Below, piece after piece: positions 20,388 to 33,724 of a stretch of 64,000 nt of DNA; within the stretch, counting starts at the first letter, position 1, and the number at the start of each line of letters is the position of its first letter. The notes under the pieces were generated by a model. That model worked only from the letters and a program-made list of their open reading frames with translations. It made no database searches and was not told the origin of the DNA. This DNA is from Ahaetulla prasina (lineage: Eukaryota > Chordata > Lepidosauria > Squamata > Colubridae): the NCBI RefSeq assembly GCF_028640845.1, contig NC_080539.1, forward strand, positions 160,781,236 through 160,845,235, read 5' to 3'. The position numbers and the translations under genes were made by a program.

Positions 20388-20462
20388 CATTTCTGAACCT
20401 CAGCAACTTGGAGATGCATAGACCTCAACTCCCAGAATCTCCCAGCCAGCATGCTTTAAGAC
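20388..20462. mobile_element. MITE family P fragment
   Basis: cagcaacttggagatgcata and gacctcaactcccagaatct resemble one arm of the palindromic family at 51284. Confidence 0.5.
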
Positions 20463-20903
20463 ATCCATGAGGTTCAGAAGCAGGTCTACAGTCAAGTATT
20501 ATGTAATGCATGAGACAAAAAAACAGGAAACAAATCCAGAAACCCCTGACTGGTTTCAGCCTCTGCACTACATCAGGAATTCAGTTACTGGAATGGTTCT
20601 GTAGCCTCATGTTAATCTCGTGTTTACTTTGTAAGGGGAGGGATACGATTTTTGATGCCATGTTTATTTTTTCATTTTCTCAAACATTTAGTTACAGTAC
20701 GGTATTGGAATGAGGAATCCAAGATGAGATGCCGAGAAAACATAGGTGCTGTTAAAAAAAAAGATTGCACTGAAAAATTCACCACTGTGACTTTCCTCAT
20801 ATGGTGATGAAAAACTGGCAAGCTGCAATGCCCCTTCTCTTGTCTCTTTTAAGTATTTCTTTAAATATTTAGATACTTAGATACTTAGTGCCATCCTCCA
20901 GCA

Positions 20904-21238
20904 CAGGGGTGTCAAACTCGATTTCATGGAGGGCCGCATCAGAGTTGTGTTTGACCTCGGGAGGCTGGAGTGGGCATGGCCAGGGTGGGCGTGGCCAGCT
21001 CGACCTCACTCGTGTCCAGGGCACCTATGGCGGCCCATGTGCTCTGCCAGAGAAAATGGGCTCCTGAGATCTGTTTTTCAGCTGCGATGGCCTCCGCGTG
21101 CAGCTCTCCCGAGCTCCATTTTCGCTGGCAGAGGCACCACGGGCCAGTCCTTCGCTGTTTCCAGGGTGGCCCCATGGGCCAGATCTAAGCACCCCGTGGG
21201 TCGGATTCGGCCCCTGGGCTTTGAGTTTGACACCCCTG
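20904..21238. mobile_element. hAT MITE family B
   Basis: Inverted termini caggggtgtcaaactc and gagtttgacacccctg enclose 335 bp of GC-rich DNA. The flanking 8-mers ctccagca (20896-20903) and ctctagca (21239-21246) differ at one base. A short relative is at 40842. Confidence 0.88.
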
Positions 21239-21431
21239 CTCTAGCACAACTCAATAATACCACCTAATGTCTGCATGGGGCACCGAGTCTTTTAATCTAT
21301 CCAAGCATTAGGATCATCAAAAAAAAAGTTTATTTCATCTCATGAAATGAAAAACACCCTGGATATTTGATAAACTGATAACATTTAAAGAACAAATCAC
21401 AACCAGAATGCATCACTACTTTGTTCTAGAG

Positions 21432-21764
21432 CAGTGAGGGCTAACCTTTTCCAAACCGAGCGGCCAAAGTGCGTGCACCCGAACCCCCAAAATACAATGC
21501 GTGTACAGGCCCCGTGCATGCGTCCCACCCCCACACACACCCTGCCCTTTGTGTATGTGCACATGGCCATCCCACATGGGTCCTGCCCCATGCATTTGTG
21601 CCCCCAAGCCCCTTGCATATGCACAGCAGAAACCCAGACCAGCTGGCTGGCGGGAGGCACACGCACATGTGCAGCGGAGCTGAACTGGGGTGATGGCTCA
21701 CGTCCCCACAGAGAGGCCACTGCATGCCACCTCTGGCATTCGTGCCATAGGTTTGCCATCACGG
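21432..21764. mobile_element. hAT MITE family C with perfect TSD
   Basis: Ends cagtgagggctaacc and ggtttgccatcacgg are imperfect inverted repeats, a widespread vertebrate hAT-type terminus. The exact 8-bp duplication ttctagag lies at 21424-21431 and 21765-21772. The interior is GC-rich with no transposase. Confidence 0.88.
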
Positions 21765-21772
21765 TTCTAGAG

Positions 21773-24604
21773 CCTATTGAAAGTCATTTGGGCGTGTTTT
21801 TCCCCTTAGATTTTCAAGAAAAGTCTCAGTGGAGGCTTCCCTTCTATTGAATAAAATAGTTTTCATCAAAACATAGCAAAGGAAAAAGAAAAAGACCTTC
21901 ACTTGGTTTCTCACAATTCTAAGACAGCTCAGGGTTTTTTTTTAAAATCCAAATAACAGAATTCCATACTAAATGCATTTGCACAATCCTACCTTGTCTA
22001 CTCTGGCCTATACAGCATCCCATTAGTTCAAAATGTATCTACAATTAAATAGAAAACAATGTCTGGATTCTAAATCGATTTCTTCAAACTATTCCGCACA
22101 AGGCCGGCGTCTCTGCTGGAAGTTGCAAGCAGGAAGCAAAATCAGCGCATAGGAATCTATTATCAGGAATGAGTGCTGGGTGTTAGCATAAACAAAGCAG
22201 GTGAAATCAGGAGATACACTCACAAATCAGTGAAGGAAAGCCAAGGTCAACCTCTAGGAATCTATAGCTCAAAAAGCAACTGTAAGAAACTGAAGTATGT
22301 AATGGAGATTGAGTTTTGACTTGTTAATTCTTGGCACTTGACTGAGTTTTTACAAGACATGCATAGGGTTAGGACATCTCCTGAAGCTATAGCTACTCTG
22401 GTTCCAGCTTGTTCTGATTTCAATTAACTGTTTTCACTTGGCTGATTTAGTTGACTGAAAACTTTCCATCTTTGGCTTTCCATCTTTAAAAAATCCATTT
22501 TTGTTCTTATGGACTTTGGGGCATCCAACTTTTTTTCCCCTCCTTTGGGTCAGATATAAGCTAATTAAACTCCTCCTCCAGTTTCCAGATCAGACGGCAA
22601 TTTATCTTGAATGTCATCCTTCATCCTTTATCCAAGTTGTCAGAGTGATGTTTGAAACCAGCACAAGATGGCCTCAAAAATGTTCTCCTAATATTTTTTT
22701 TTTTAATTCAACTTTCATGATCTCCAGTTGCCATGGCCTGTGTCCAGGGATCTGGAGACCTGTGGTTCAAAATGTCTAGAGAGGGAATAAAAACGTTCAT
22801 TCTTCGTAGTACAGCCAAGAAGTTGTTGTTAGGAATCACCCTTCTGGAGTGTCTTGACATATCTGCTGACTTCAGAAATGGGATGTGCACAATCCCATTG
22901 TCATTTTTAAAAATGGCATGTGCTAAACTTTTGAGCATATAAAACGAGACACTCAGCAAAGGTGATCAAATAAAAGCTTAGCTCTTGCAAGTTATTTGAA
23001 CATTTTCTTTCTGTGTAGGCATAAATCGCAGTGAAGAATGAGTAATGCTTCTGCCTGCCCTGCCCCCCCTAATATTATAGTTCCATAAAATTATGACTAA
23101 CAAAGGAATAAATTGCACATCTGCTGGGATCATCAAAGCAGAGTCAAGAACTTTAGAATTGCATTCTTAAGTGCCCATTGAACACATCAGGGTTTATTTT
23201 TGGGCAAATATGCTCACTATTAAGCATAGGCTATGCGATTTTCCATGCAGGTAGAAGAGTTATGACAATAAACAGTATGACTAGATTTTATCATGCTTCT
23301 TTGTTCTTCCTATATTTTTCAAGACCTGTAAGACATTGTTATTCCCGACTCTCTTAGTTTTTAAGTTTGCAGTTTTCACATGGAATAATTGTTTTCTTAT
23401 TTCTCTTACAACTTTTACAGTATCAGTAGAACATAATTTCTGGCTGAAAACGAGCCAGTATATTCAAATGTAATTAGAAAGCAAATTTGCAGTGGTAACT
23501 GTCAAGGAGGGACGGGATTTCTTTCACTGATGGAAGCATCTCATGAATAGAAATCCACTCGATACCTTTTCAGCAGGAACAAATTCAAGCTCCTAAAAAA
23601 AATGCTTTTTGCTTGGACAGGAATGGGCAAGCCATGACCATCCAGATGTTGTGGGGCACAACACTCTATCACTGTTATTCATGCTGGCTTAGACAGCAGA
23701 CTTAAGCTATTATTTGCTGTCCAGAATGATATAGCTGAGCAAACCAAGAAGCGTTGCCACTAATTTTGATTTATTTCTGAGTACCATTTATGGCTTAATT
23801 CCACGTCTGCTTAAGTCGTAAATCATTAGTGTCAGTGAGCCATTGGGGCTCTTTTGAATGCCAATAGATATAACTTTAGGAAGCTGTATTCCACTCTCAG
23901 CTCACCAGTGGTTGTCTTGGGAAATAGTTTGTTGGCCTTAATTCCCTAGCTGCAATATGAAAGATTTATTTTATAATCCTGTTAGCCAAAGGACCTATAA
24001 CAGAGAGTTCAGGCATGAAAAACTAAGCAGTGTTTGATCTTAAAAGGTCTGTTTTTCCTTATTCAGTATGATTAAAATTCTTTGTAGGAAAACTGCTCAG
24101 AGTGAACATCCATTTTCTAAAGGAAGCCTTGCTGAATTCAAAGGTCCTTACCTTTTGGTTCTAGTAGTCTCCGTTCAAGTTGCTCCACCAGTGTTGCTTG
24201 CGGTTATCACTTTGCAACACATAGAATAATGAATCACAATACCTGTTATCATCTTCTCCCCAGCTACTTTTCTGTATTTCACTTCCTTTGAAGTTTAAAA
24301 TTGCTGTAACAACTAACTGTCCAACAATTGTTCCTCCCGTTTTATTTTAGTTGATTGGCCAAATAAATAATGGAATGCTATTTAATAGCTACTTGACTTT
24401 TAGGCATAGTTAACCAAATGTCATGAATGAAGTCTGTATTTTTATTTTACCCTATATGAATTAAGATCTTAAATCAGGGAAGGAGAGGTTGATGAGGGCA
24501 TGTTGTGTTTTATCGAGTTAAACAACTCTTGCTTTGTAAATCTTACAACAAAGTTCTTTTTTGTCTTTATGGGAAAAAAAGGGGAAAACCAGCAAACAAT
24601 GCTA
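21773..24604. other. No recognised gene; one repeat fragment
   Basis: Mostly unique-looking AT-rich DNA downstream of HS1BP3. A fragment of the common ccagatgttgtggggcacaa repeat is at about 23640-23690. Confidence 0.45.
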
Positions 24605-25012
24605 TAGGTAGTCCTTGACGTATGGCCACAATTAAACTCCAAATGTTCACTGCTAAGCAAGACAGGTAAATGAGTTGTGCAATCTTTTGGGCACACTTGC
24701 TAAGCAAATTGCTGAAGTTAAGTGAATCATTTCAGTTGTTCCCACATTGACTTTGCCTATCAGAAGCCACTGGAAAGGTTACAGAGGGTGATCATGTGAC
24801 CCTGGGACACTGCAGCCATCATAAATACATGCCAGTTGTCAAATGCCTGAATATCGATCATGTGACTATGGGGCATTGTCGCATCCTCATAGTCACATGA
24901 TCAAAATTCATGTAAGTGTGAAAACTGGGTCAGGATTCACTTTTTTCATTGCCATTGTAATTTTGAACAGTCATTAAATGGTTGTAAGTCAAGGGCCACC
25001 TGCACACAATAC
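24605..25012. mobile_element. Mariner-like MITE (family M), decayed
   Basis: Begins aggtagtccttgacgtatgg and ends gttgtaagtcaagggccacc tg, as inverted ends. The interior has the family phrases gatcatgtgaccctgggaca and ttaaatggttgtaagtc. Confidence 0.8.
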
Positions 25013-27448
25013 ATAATCTTATATAGCTCTTTTTAAAATAAAAGAATTATTTCTTCCAGTTTAGTCCAACAACTTTTATTGTTGTTTTATTTATTCCAGC
25101 TCATCTCTCAAAGGCAAAATATAGCACAGAAATATACTTTATTATGTAAAATACGTTTCCAATGAAATATTCAGGGCAACATACCACATGTTGTATCCCG
25201 AATGTAAATCATTATTTTAAAATTAAAAGCCTTCAATAGAAACTTCAAGGAAATATAGAAAATCTTTAAAATAATTGTATGGTTATCATCAAGTCACAAA
25301 AGTAAACTAAAGAGTCAAATCTGTGGAATTCTATTTGGCATTTTAATATAATGATATAAAAAGTACAAATCAGATATCCTGTTGAAAAACAGAATTTTAA
25401 AGATTCTTCAGGATATCAAATATTTTGCAACATTATCACAGGAGAACAAATCCAATTATACTGTCACAAATCCATACATTCTACGGTGCTTGTGCAACCA
25501 ACCATTTCTAGTTTTGATTTTGTATTCTTATTGGATCATTTATCTATGATTTGGTCTGATTTTTCACTCTCCCTACCTGACAGGAGAACAGGCAATAGCA
25601 TAGGGCCAGAGAAACAGGTGAGTCTCATTTTTGGCACAGCCAAACCCATAAGACCTCTGAGAAGGTCACAGCTCTCTCTTGTCTATAACTACTTGTCTTC
25701 TTTCTCATGTTGCAGGTTGCTTCCCCAACTGATCATAAGTCAACTGCAGCCAAGATGTTTCTCAGCACTAACCCAGTTATATTTAGAAAAAACTACACCA
25801 ACATATTCATGGTACCCCTTGTCTAGTACTAACATTTCTAAATTAGGGATTGTTTTTAAGGATACTGTTCTGTTTAGAATAAGTTAAATGTTATACAGCC
25901 CTCTTAGGACCAATGTCAAAAATACCTTTGAGAAGAATTGGTTACAGCTGGCATGAAAGAAAGGGATGTTTGAAATAGGAAAAGGGATGATGAAAAGAAG
26001 GCAAACGGGTACGGGCCACCCTTTTGCTGTAGAGCAAAAGAAAAAAAGGAGCTTTTCTCTCCTCTTCAATTCATTGCCCCTTACAATAAAGGAGAGAATT
26101 GTCCATTCTGATTGCAGATGAGAAAAGATAACAAATAGTACTCATCCTGCACAATTAACTTCTTTTCTTATTTTATTGCATCACCTTATATTTTGTTCCA
26201 GTTGTGTTTGTTATTTACTCCTCAAGGGACACGTTTAATACTGTATTAGTAGTGCTTAATCATTTCATTTTATTTAAAATAAAGCATTATATACTTATAA
26301 ATGGAACACTATGCATTAAACATGTACATATTTTAAAGTGCTTTAACTGCTTTTTTTGCATTCACTCAGTTCTAGATTCAGAAAGCAATCCAGACAGGTT
26401 AACTAGTTATTAAATATTTGGTATTATGGCTTAATTTACTTTGTTGGGGCTGGGTCACCTGAGTGAAAAACATAGGATGTTCATATAAAAAAGAGTATGC
26501 TGTCAAATAATTAATTAGCTCTTATCCAATTCAACTATCATATATTTAATTCAACTATCAAAACTGAGGTGCTGCTGTTCATTTTCCTAATCCTGCCACA
26601 AACATTGGGGGTTTGGCACCTAACAAATGATACTTTTCTTCCCACCGAACAATAATGGGAGATGAGTCTTTAACATCAAAAAGAAGCACCCTTCTTAACG
26701 CTGATGATGGGACTGCCCCCAAATTACAAAGATATTAAAAACAGCCATCATTCACATCATTATTCTGGAATCTCTTGCAGACGCTTCCCCTGCCATATTC
26801 TGCAGACATTTCAAGCTGGCTCCAGCGTACCACAAAAAACCTACCATCTGATCAGAAAATTGAGAGATAAATAAGGCCATTCATACAGAAAGCACTTAGG
26901 CAGGCTCCCAAGGATCTAGACTCAATGCATTATAACCCTTAAAGGAGAAATATGACTCTGAAAAAATGCTTTTATGCATGTTCCTTGAATTTCAGTGATA
27001 TTTTTCCAAGAAGTTTTGAAAACAATCTGGACATAAACCACTTCTATTCAACAACAACAATTCCAACCTAGTGTCAATATTTAATCCAACCATGCTAGTT
27101 CCGTTTATTAATTTTGACCTCCGAAACTTTTCAAGCCAAATAATAATCCATTTGCTCAAAGGTTAGCAACATTCTTTTTATCGGCTCAGTTCTGGCCACA
27201 GTCTTTGACATTTTTTAAAAAACAAGGCATTGTTAATTAAAACATCGTGGCTCTGTGGTAAAAACTTCATAACTTTTTGCAGAATTCTAACCCCAATATC
27301 AAATTCCATTGTTTTAAAACAAACCAATGGAGCCAAAGGACCAATCAAAAGGGCAACCAAGGACACGGGTCCAAGGCACGCTAGACATCCAGGACGCAGG
27401 TGGTAGATGGAAATCCTTCCGGTGGAAAGTCTACGAGCAGCAAGTGCT
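25013..27448 (-). other. HS1BP3: HS1BP3 3' UTR and downstream DNA (extent uncertain)
   Basis: This stretch follows the HS1BP3 stop codon on the minus strand and is notably free of repeats. Minus-strand AATAAA signals lie at 27104-27109, 26172-26177 and around 25085-25095; any could end the transcript, giving a 3' UTR of about 0.35, 1.3 or 2.4 kb. The plus-strand frame at 25486-25887 has no domain and is not called. Confidence 0.45.
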
Positions 27449-27695
27449 TCAGAAAAGGCTTGGCTCTGCACTACTGAGGGATTCATTTTCCTTAATGTAT
27501 TTGAGAATGTCCATCTCATCCATGATTTGGATCTTCTCTTCCTCCGGCTGTCCCGTTCGGGTTGGAGAAGATGACAATTTTTTCTCAGGTATCACCGGTT
27601 TCCTAGGTATTGCTGGCTTAGATGCTGCGTTGGGTTTGGGTTTAAGCTTGGGCTTAGAGCTCACTTGCAACATTTTTTCAAAATCATCTTCGACT
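27449..27695 (-). CDS. HS1BP3: HS1BP3 last coding exon
   Basis: The acceptor tttctttttttctttcag lies just above 27695. The first base completes an Arg codon split with the previous exon, and the frame is open to the stop at 27449 (82 full codons plus that base and the stop). The peptide begins VEDDFEKML, has a Lys/Pro-rich linker (KPKLKPKPNAASKPAIPRKP), and ends with MDEMDILKYI and SLF. Order and ending match the C-terminus of vertebrate HS1BP3, a PX-domain adaptor that binds the SH3 domain of HS1/cortactin. It has been reported to restrain autophagy through phosphatidic acid and PLD1 (literature knowledge). The Pro-rich linker is the likely SH3 ligand (inference). Confidence 0.93.
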
Positions 27696-27756
27696 CTGAA
27701 AGAAAAAAAGAAAGTAAATGCCTTTTTTATTCTATTTGAGCAAGTCCAACACTTAA

Positions 27757-28132
27757 AACAGTTTGTTTAGTGACTGTTTAAAGTTACAGCAGCACGGAAA
27801 AAAGGGACTTATGGCCATTTTTCACACTTAAGACCATTGTAGCATCCCCAAGCTCATGTGGTTTACATTCAGATGCTTGACAACTGATTCAAATTTATGA
27901 CCGCTCTAGTGTCTCGGGATCGTGTGATCCCCTTTTGTGACCTTCTGACAAGCAAAGTCAATGGGGAAACCAGACTCACTGAACAACTGGGTTACTAATT
28001 TAACAACTGCAGTGATTCACTTAACAAGTGTGGCAAAAGAAGTAATAAAACAGGGCAAAACTCACTTAACAAATTTCTCCCTTAACAACAAAAGTTTGGA
28101 CTTTATTGTGGTCATAAGTTGAGGACTACCTG
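27757..28132. mobile_element. Mariner-like MITE (family M)
   Basis: Starts at aacagtttgtttagtgactg (outer 20 bp lost) and ends gtcataagttgaggactacc tg followed by TA. It lies only about 60 bp upstream of the HS1BP3 last exon, inside intron 6. Confidence 0.85.
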
Positions 28133-28248
28133 TAGTACATGCCAGTCTTTCTCTACCCATTATAAAAATGGCGAAGGGCCACATTTGCTTTGTACGTGGG
28201 AGTTTCAAATGCAAACTGCTCATTTAATTTTCAGGTGGTAATCAAGTA

Positions 28249-28952
28249 CAGATAGTCCTCAACTTACAAAACAACAGTTCATTTAAAGTTACCACGACAC
28301 CGCAAAAAGTGATTTATGACTGTTTTTTCACACTTAAAACTGTTACAGCATGCCCGTGGCCACGTGATCCCAAACTCAGACACTTGGTAACTGACTCATA
28401 TTTATGACGGTTGCAGTGTCCCAGGGTCATGTGATCACCATTTGCGATCTTCTGACAAACAAAGTCAATGGGGAAGCCGGATTCATTACATAACAGTTCC
28501 ATAACAAATGTAGCAAGAAAAGTCATAAAACAGGGCAAAACTCAGTTAAACAAAGTCTCGGCAACAGAAATTTTGGACTCAACTTATAGTGACCAGACGT
28601 CCCGCTTTTTAATGATTTGTCCCGCATCCCGCGGCATTTCAAAAAAAGTCCCAATTTTTTTTCCACTCCCATTCTGAAAATGGGAGGCGGCAACGCAGAG
28701 GAGGAAGAGGAGGAGGAGAAGGGGGAGTGGCGGAGAAGGGGGCGCGAGATCGCCCACTGCCTGGAAGAGCCAAGAGGAGAGCCGAGCCTGCCTGGAAGAG
28801 CCAAGAAGCAGCAGCCGCTCCTCCTCCTTCAGCCAGGTGGTGAGACTCAGCGCGCATGCGCAGCCCCCCCCCCGGTCAATGGTGTCCCGCTTTGCCATCG
28901 CTGAAATCTGGTCACTTTAGCTCAACTGTGGTCGTAAGTCGAGGATTACCTG
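28249..28952. mobile_element. Mariner-like MITE (family M), interrupted
   Basis: Ends cagatagtcctcaacttac and gtaagtcgaggattacctg are inverted repeats flanked by TA on both sides (28247-28248, 28953-28954), consistent with Tc1/mariner (pogo/Tigger-like) insertion. Removing the nested element at 28585-28919 and its duplicated 8-mer leaves about 361 bp. Confidence 0.88.
28585..28919. mobile_element. hAT MITE family D nested in a mariner-like MITE
   Basis: Ends tatagtgaccagac and tctggtcacttta are inverted repeats. The 8-mers actcaact (28577-28584) and gctcaact (28920-28927) differ at one base and rejoin the host MITE sequence ctcaactgtggtcg. The 335-bp interior is GC-rich with the phrase tgtcccgc near each end. 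Confidence 0.88.
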
Positions 28953-29453
28953 TATACTCTTAAGATACCAGGAAAGTGGGGAAAGAGTTTTTCCAATATT
29001 CCTGATTGTAGCTGCCTGGAATCATTCTAATAAACAGAGCATAAAGTTTGGGTTATTTTTCCAAGACCAACCCAAACAACATGGGAAGGATGTTCAACAG
29101 CCATCTCCCAGTCACACCTGCCTCCTGATATCACAAGCCCTGTACCTTGTAAGGTTTCATGCTGTAATACTTGAGACACCCTTGGGACCAGAGGATGACA
29201 TAAATATCAGGCAATTTCCTGGGCATCTGAATCCTGGCAGCTGTCTAAATCAGGGCTGGGCAAACTTTTGGCGGCCATGAGCTTTCTATCTTTTGAAAGG
29301 GAAAGACCTGCACTCAGAGCAGCTATGCTGCGAAGTGAAAACACATCTCAGTGGCCCCTAAGTGGGAATTTCCCCCAAACTTTGTTTTACTACCCACCTC
29401 CTTTTTTAAAAAAATGATATTCAGTTTATTTCAAAACTTCCTGTACCTTAAAG

Positions 29454-29589
29454 AAGGGGGTCTCCGACTTCGGTCGCTTTAAGACTTGTGGACTTCAACT
29501 CCCAGAATTCCTCAGCCAGCCATGCTGGCTGAGGAATTCTGGGAGTTGAAGTCCACAAGTCTTAAAGTGGCCAAGGTTGGAGCTCCCTG
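29454..29589. mobile_element. Palindromic MITE family P
   Basis: An almost perfect inverted repeat centred on cagccagccatgctggctg: actcccagaattcctcagcc pairs with its complement on the other side, and the outer arms pair through gacttgtggacttcaactcc. The flanks ccttaaag and tattaaag match at six of eight bases. Confidence 0.85.
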
Positions 29590-31024
29590 TATTAAAGTTT
29601 TTCACTATATTCCATCTCCAAATGGTAGAAAAGGGAGTCCCTGAGGCTGAATATGACCCTGGCTGTCAGATTGACCATCCTGTCCTAAACAGAGGAAAAT
29701 GTAGGCTAAGATGAGGTTGATTCTTTCCCCCATCCTGAATAACAGGGCAGCAGCCAAGCAGAATTTTTTCATGTCTATATCCAGGTGCTTTTTTATTTTT
29801 AGTTTGTGCAGCCATGTGAACATATTGCCCCAATACAGTTGACCAGGGTATTTTTGGTAACACTGTCTTATGCTCAGACATATGATTGTGTTAAGACCAG
29901 AAATAGCATCACCTATTCACAATCATTAAATTATCGGTATGTCAAAAAAAAAAAAAAGCATAACGAACGTGGACATTGTGTTACCGGCTGTTGGCATTTA
30001 AAAAACTCTGTGTGTGGATTAGCTGCAGAAATCCTGATGAATGGTTAATCTTATGAAAGAATGAGATCTTTAAAAATCCAAGCCCAATATGGAAGTGGGG
30101 ACTTTAGCTTTTGGCAAGAGAAATGCAACTTTGGAAGGTATGAATTTCATTATATTTTATGAAGTCAGAAAAACAAACGAAGCGTAGCAACTGTCTGCAA
30201 ATATTAAGCAATGTCATCCGATGGGGGAAAAAAATGTTTAGCTGTTATTTAAAAGAGATTTATAAACAGCTCAGACATCTATGGACTATTTTTATTTAAA
30301 GGTTTCTAAACAAAGAAATCTATGTTCTATTTTTAAATCTAAACACATTAAGTCCACTTTAAAAAAGGAAACACATTGTTTGAATGTCTTATCATAATAC
30401 TATCTTGATTTAACTTCGGCCTACTCTTAATGGAAAAATATCTATTGCTTCTAAATATGCCAAAAAAAATGGACACACAAGATAATTGCTATGTAATGTC
30501 CAAAGACTATAACACACCACAGATGTAGTACTATTCAGCCAAAAGAGATCCGACAATGGGCAACTGCATCTAATCCATAGAACAAAAACAAAATTATTCA
30601 TCTGTACAAAGCCACTGTATCTAAAGTATTGTTTTAGGGATAAGAACACATTTGGTAAATAATTGCCTTTCTGATATGAAAGCCACAAGAAATTATCTTA
30701 GCTGTTGAAAATATTAATGTTGAGCCCCCAAAGGGTACTCATAACTAAGAATGATAGGCTATCATTCAATCTCACCAGATTTATTGCAAAGAATAAAGAA
30801 TTTACAGAGTCTTGGAAGGTAGACTTCACCCCCCATTTCCTGTATTAACAAGTACTTTTAAAGTGGTGCCTTAATTTATCGTATTCCTAACTGCCTCTTG
30901 ACAGAAGCAAGATGCTATTTCTTTATGCCTGATAAAGAGGAGCTGTCTGGTTCTGCAATGTTTTGCACACATCCATTCTCATCCTCAGGTTCAGAGAATT
31001 CCATTACATTTAATATGGACACTG
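29590..31024. other. Intron 6 of HS1BP3, no recognised element
   Basis: AT-rich intronic sequence with an A13 run at 29944. No domain in the open frames. Confidence 0.5.
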
Positions 31025-31432
31025 CTGGTAGTCCTTGACTTATGGCCGTAGTTGAGCCCAGAATTATAGTCAGAAGCCGTGCCACCATGTGACCACCCCT
31101 AATTTTATCCTTTTTGTAGCAGTCGTTAAATGAATTATTGCAAACACATTAGACATTAAGTGAATCCATTGTCTGCAATGGGCATTTTTTCCCAGAAACT
31201 CAAAGTAAACACCAATTTCCAACAACAACAACAAAAACAAAAACAACCCACTGTACATCATGGTCATGTATGGCTGGTTGCCAAATAACCCAAAAGCTAT
31301 CATGTAACCTTAGAGGAGAGGGGGTATTCATTAGAACTTTGAATCAGCATTATAAGTAGCACTGGGGAGGTCTATCACAACTTTGAGCAGTTGCTAAGTG
31401 ACCCGTCGTAAGTCAAGAATGACCTATACCTG
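31025..31432. mobile_element. Mariner-like MITE (family M), strongly decayed
   Basis: ctggtagtccttgacttatg at one end and gtcgtaagtcaagaatgacc at the other are the degraded inverted ends; the interior retains accatgtgaccacc-type phrases. Confidence 0.7.
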
Positions 31433-31754
31433 CTCGATCAGTGAGACCATGCGAAGCTGCTGTAAGCTTACCATTCTCTCCACACCACTCTTTTCACTTT
31501 AAAGAGAAAGTGTTTTCCAACAAAAACAAAATATCCTTCTGACTTGTAAGACTGGGCTCACTTGTCTAGCTGGTCCTGTCTTGTAGAAGGCGCCTTGTAA
31601 TTTTGCTGATACGTTTACTCTCCGTGAGTGAGGATTTTGATTAAATTCTGCAATTTCATCTTAATTCTGAATTGCTACAATTCTCCTATTCTCTGAATAT
31701 TTATCTGGCTTTTACATCAAAGTTCTGATATTTCTCAGTGGTTAAAGTGTGAAC

Positions 31755-32017
31755 CAGTGGTGAAATCCAAATTTTTTTACTACTGGTTCTGTGGACGTGG
31801 CTTGTTGGACATGGTGTGGTGTGGTGGGCATGGCAGGGGAAGGATACTGCAAAATGTCCATTCCTTCCCTACTTCTGGGGGAAGGATATTGCAAAATTTC
31901 CAATCCCACTCTACTCTGGGACCAGCCAGAGGTGGTATTTGCCGGTTCTCCCAACTACTCAAATTTTCTGCTGCTGGTTCTCTGGAACCTGTCAGAACCT
32001 GCTGGATTTCACTCCTG
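31755..32017. mobile_element. hAT MITE family A
   Basis: Ends cagtggtgaaatcc and ggatttcactcctg; flanks gtgtgaac (31747-31754) and gtgtgagc (32018-32025) match at seven of eight bases. Opposite orientation to the copies at 18519 and 33183. Confidence 0.9.
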
Positions 32018-32025
32018 GTGTGAGC

Positions 32026-32585
32026 CTTTTTTCCATTGACAAAAAAGTCCCCTGAAAAATAACATCCTGTATGTAGGCCTTAGCTAGCCATACAGTAAGA
32101 GTGATTTCAGCAGGTATAATTCTCTCCTTACTCCTAATAGCAACTTGACCTTATAATCTTCTCTAATGAAATTCTTTATAAAGCAGGCAACTATTTGTAA
32201 TTCAAGAGCTATGGTGTTTATTCATTTATTTAATCAACCTTTCACAGCTACTGTACTTCCCGGCATCCACCTGTGTTTCTCTGACGAGAGAGAAGGCAGA
32301 AAAAATTAAAGAGCACTGAGGAACTTGTTCAGAATTGTGAGATCAATAAAAGGTTCCTCACTGGTCTATAACAGCGATCAAGTTGACCTATCAAATCAAT
32401 TGATGTTTGTAGCTCTGATTCCTGAAAAATTATTGGCTGCACTTTAAGAGTCACTTTGTGTTTTGTGCAGATTATGTTCAAACTAGCAGTTCTTCTGAAT
32501 CCCCACCATGCTTCCTTTGTAATTGCTAAACATTATATGACAACAGACAAGGCAAATATTTAATATAGATATCATTACAGAAGCC

Positions 32586-32630
<45 letters not shown>

Positions 32631-33174
32631 TGAAGGCTCCAACCAAGTCCCTGGCTTGAACATTAATCCTGCAAAAAATGTTTGAAATTACAAACCCAGT
32701 GATTATGATAATTGCAGTTGTCAAGCAAACATCAGTTGGGGGCGGGGAGCCAGATTCAGATAAAGTATGATTTCCTGCTAAAATAGTCAACTGAAAATTA
32801 AATTAATCCCTACTTTAAATCCATGATCTCTATCACACAAGGCAGCATTTTTTAAGTAGGACTGAGGCAGAAACAGGAACTTGGGTAAAGGATACAAGGA
32901 AAGGTTTAAAATGAAGTTGATATGGTTTAGGATTATTGTCTTCTGGTGCCAAGCAGTGTCTGAACAAGAAGGTCTGTTGGGTTTATCTTTAATCAGTTAA
33001 TGGTCTCCTGTGTAGAAGTAATTTTCTGAGGTAAGCTAGTTAGAGTGAATTCCCAGTTCTCCAACAGGTGCCCTCAAAATGCATTGGATTATCAAAACCC
33101 TCATCCATCAATGTTACTTTTCCAGAGGCCACAGCTTTTCATGCTTGAGCTGCAGAGTCGGGGAACATGATGGG
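32026..33174. other. Intronic DNA with a (TG)n microsatellite
   Basis: A TG dinucleotide run occupies 32589-32628; the remainder shows nothing recognisable. Confidence 0.6.
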
Positions 33175-33182
33175 CATCCAAG

Positions 33183-33458
33183 CAGGAGTGAAATCCAGCA
33201 GGTTCTGACAGGTTCAGGAAAACCGATAGCGGGAATTTTGAGTAGTTCGGAGAACCGGTAGTAGAAATTTTGAGTAATTCAGAGAACTGGCAAATACCAC
33301 CTCTGGCTGGCCCCAGAATGGGATGGGAATGGGGATTTTGCAGTATCCTTCCCCTGGAGTGGGTTGGGAAGGGAGATTTTGCAGTACCCTTCCCCTGCCA
33401 CGCCCACCAAGCCACGCCCACAGAACCGGTAGTAAAAAAAAATTGGATTTCACCACTG
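33183..33458. mobile_element. hAT MITE family A
   Basis: Ends caggagtgaaatcc and ggatttcaccactg; flanks catccaag (33175-33182) and cagccaag (33459-33466) match at seven of eight. An internal block (gagtagttcggagaaccggtag) is partly duplicated compared with 18519. Confidence 0.9.
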
Positions 33459-33724
33459 CAGCCAAGTATCCATGGATACCATGCTAGAAGACCCAGGGTT
33501 AGAAAACAAGAAGGTCCATTACCCAATTTCCTGTAAAGATCAAACCAGAGGCATACAGGGAATCCACAACTGAACAAAAGAACATGACCCTCCATAATTG
33601 TGGAATTTGAGCAACTAATGTTCAGAGATATGCTTCTGCTTCCACTTCTGGAAATATTTTGCAGCTTTTGTAACTAATAACCATTCATAGCACTGCCTTT
33701 TAAAAATATATCTAAATTAATGAA

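Noticed and set aside
25486..25887. 133-residue plus-strand ORF
   Set aside because: No domain; lies antisense to the probable HS1BP3 3' UTR with no splice or promoter evidence.
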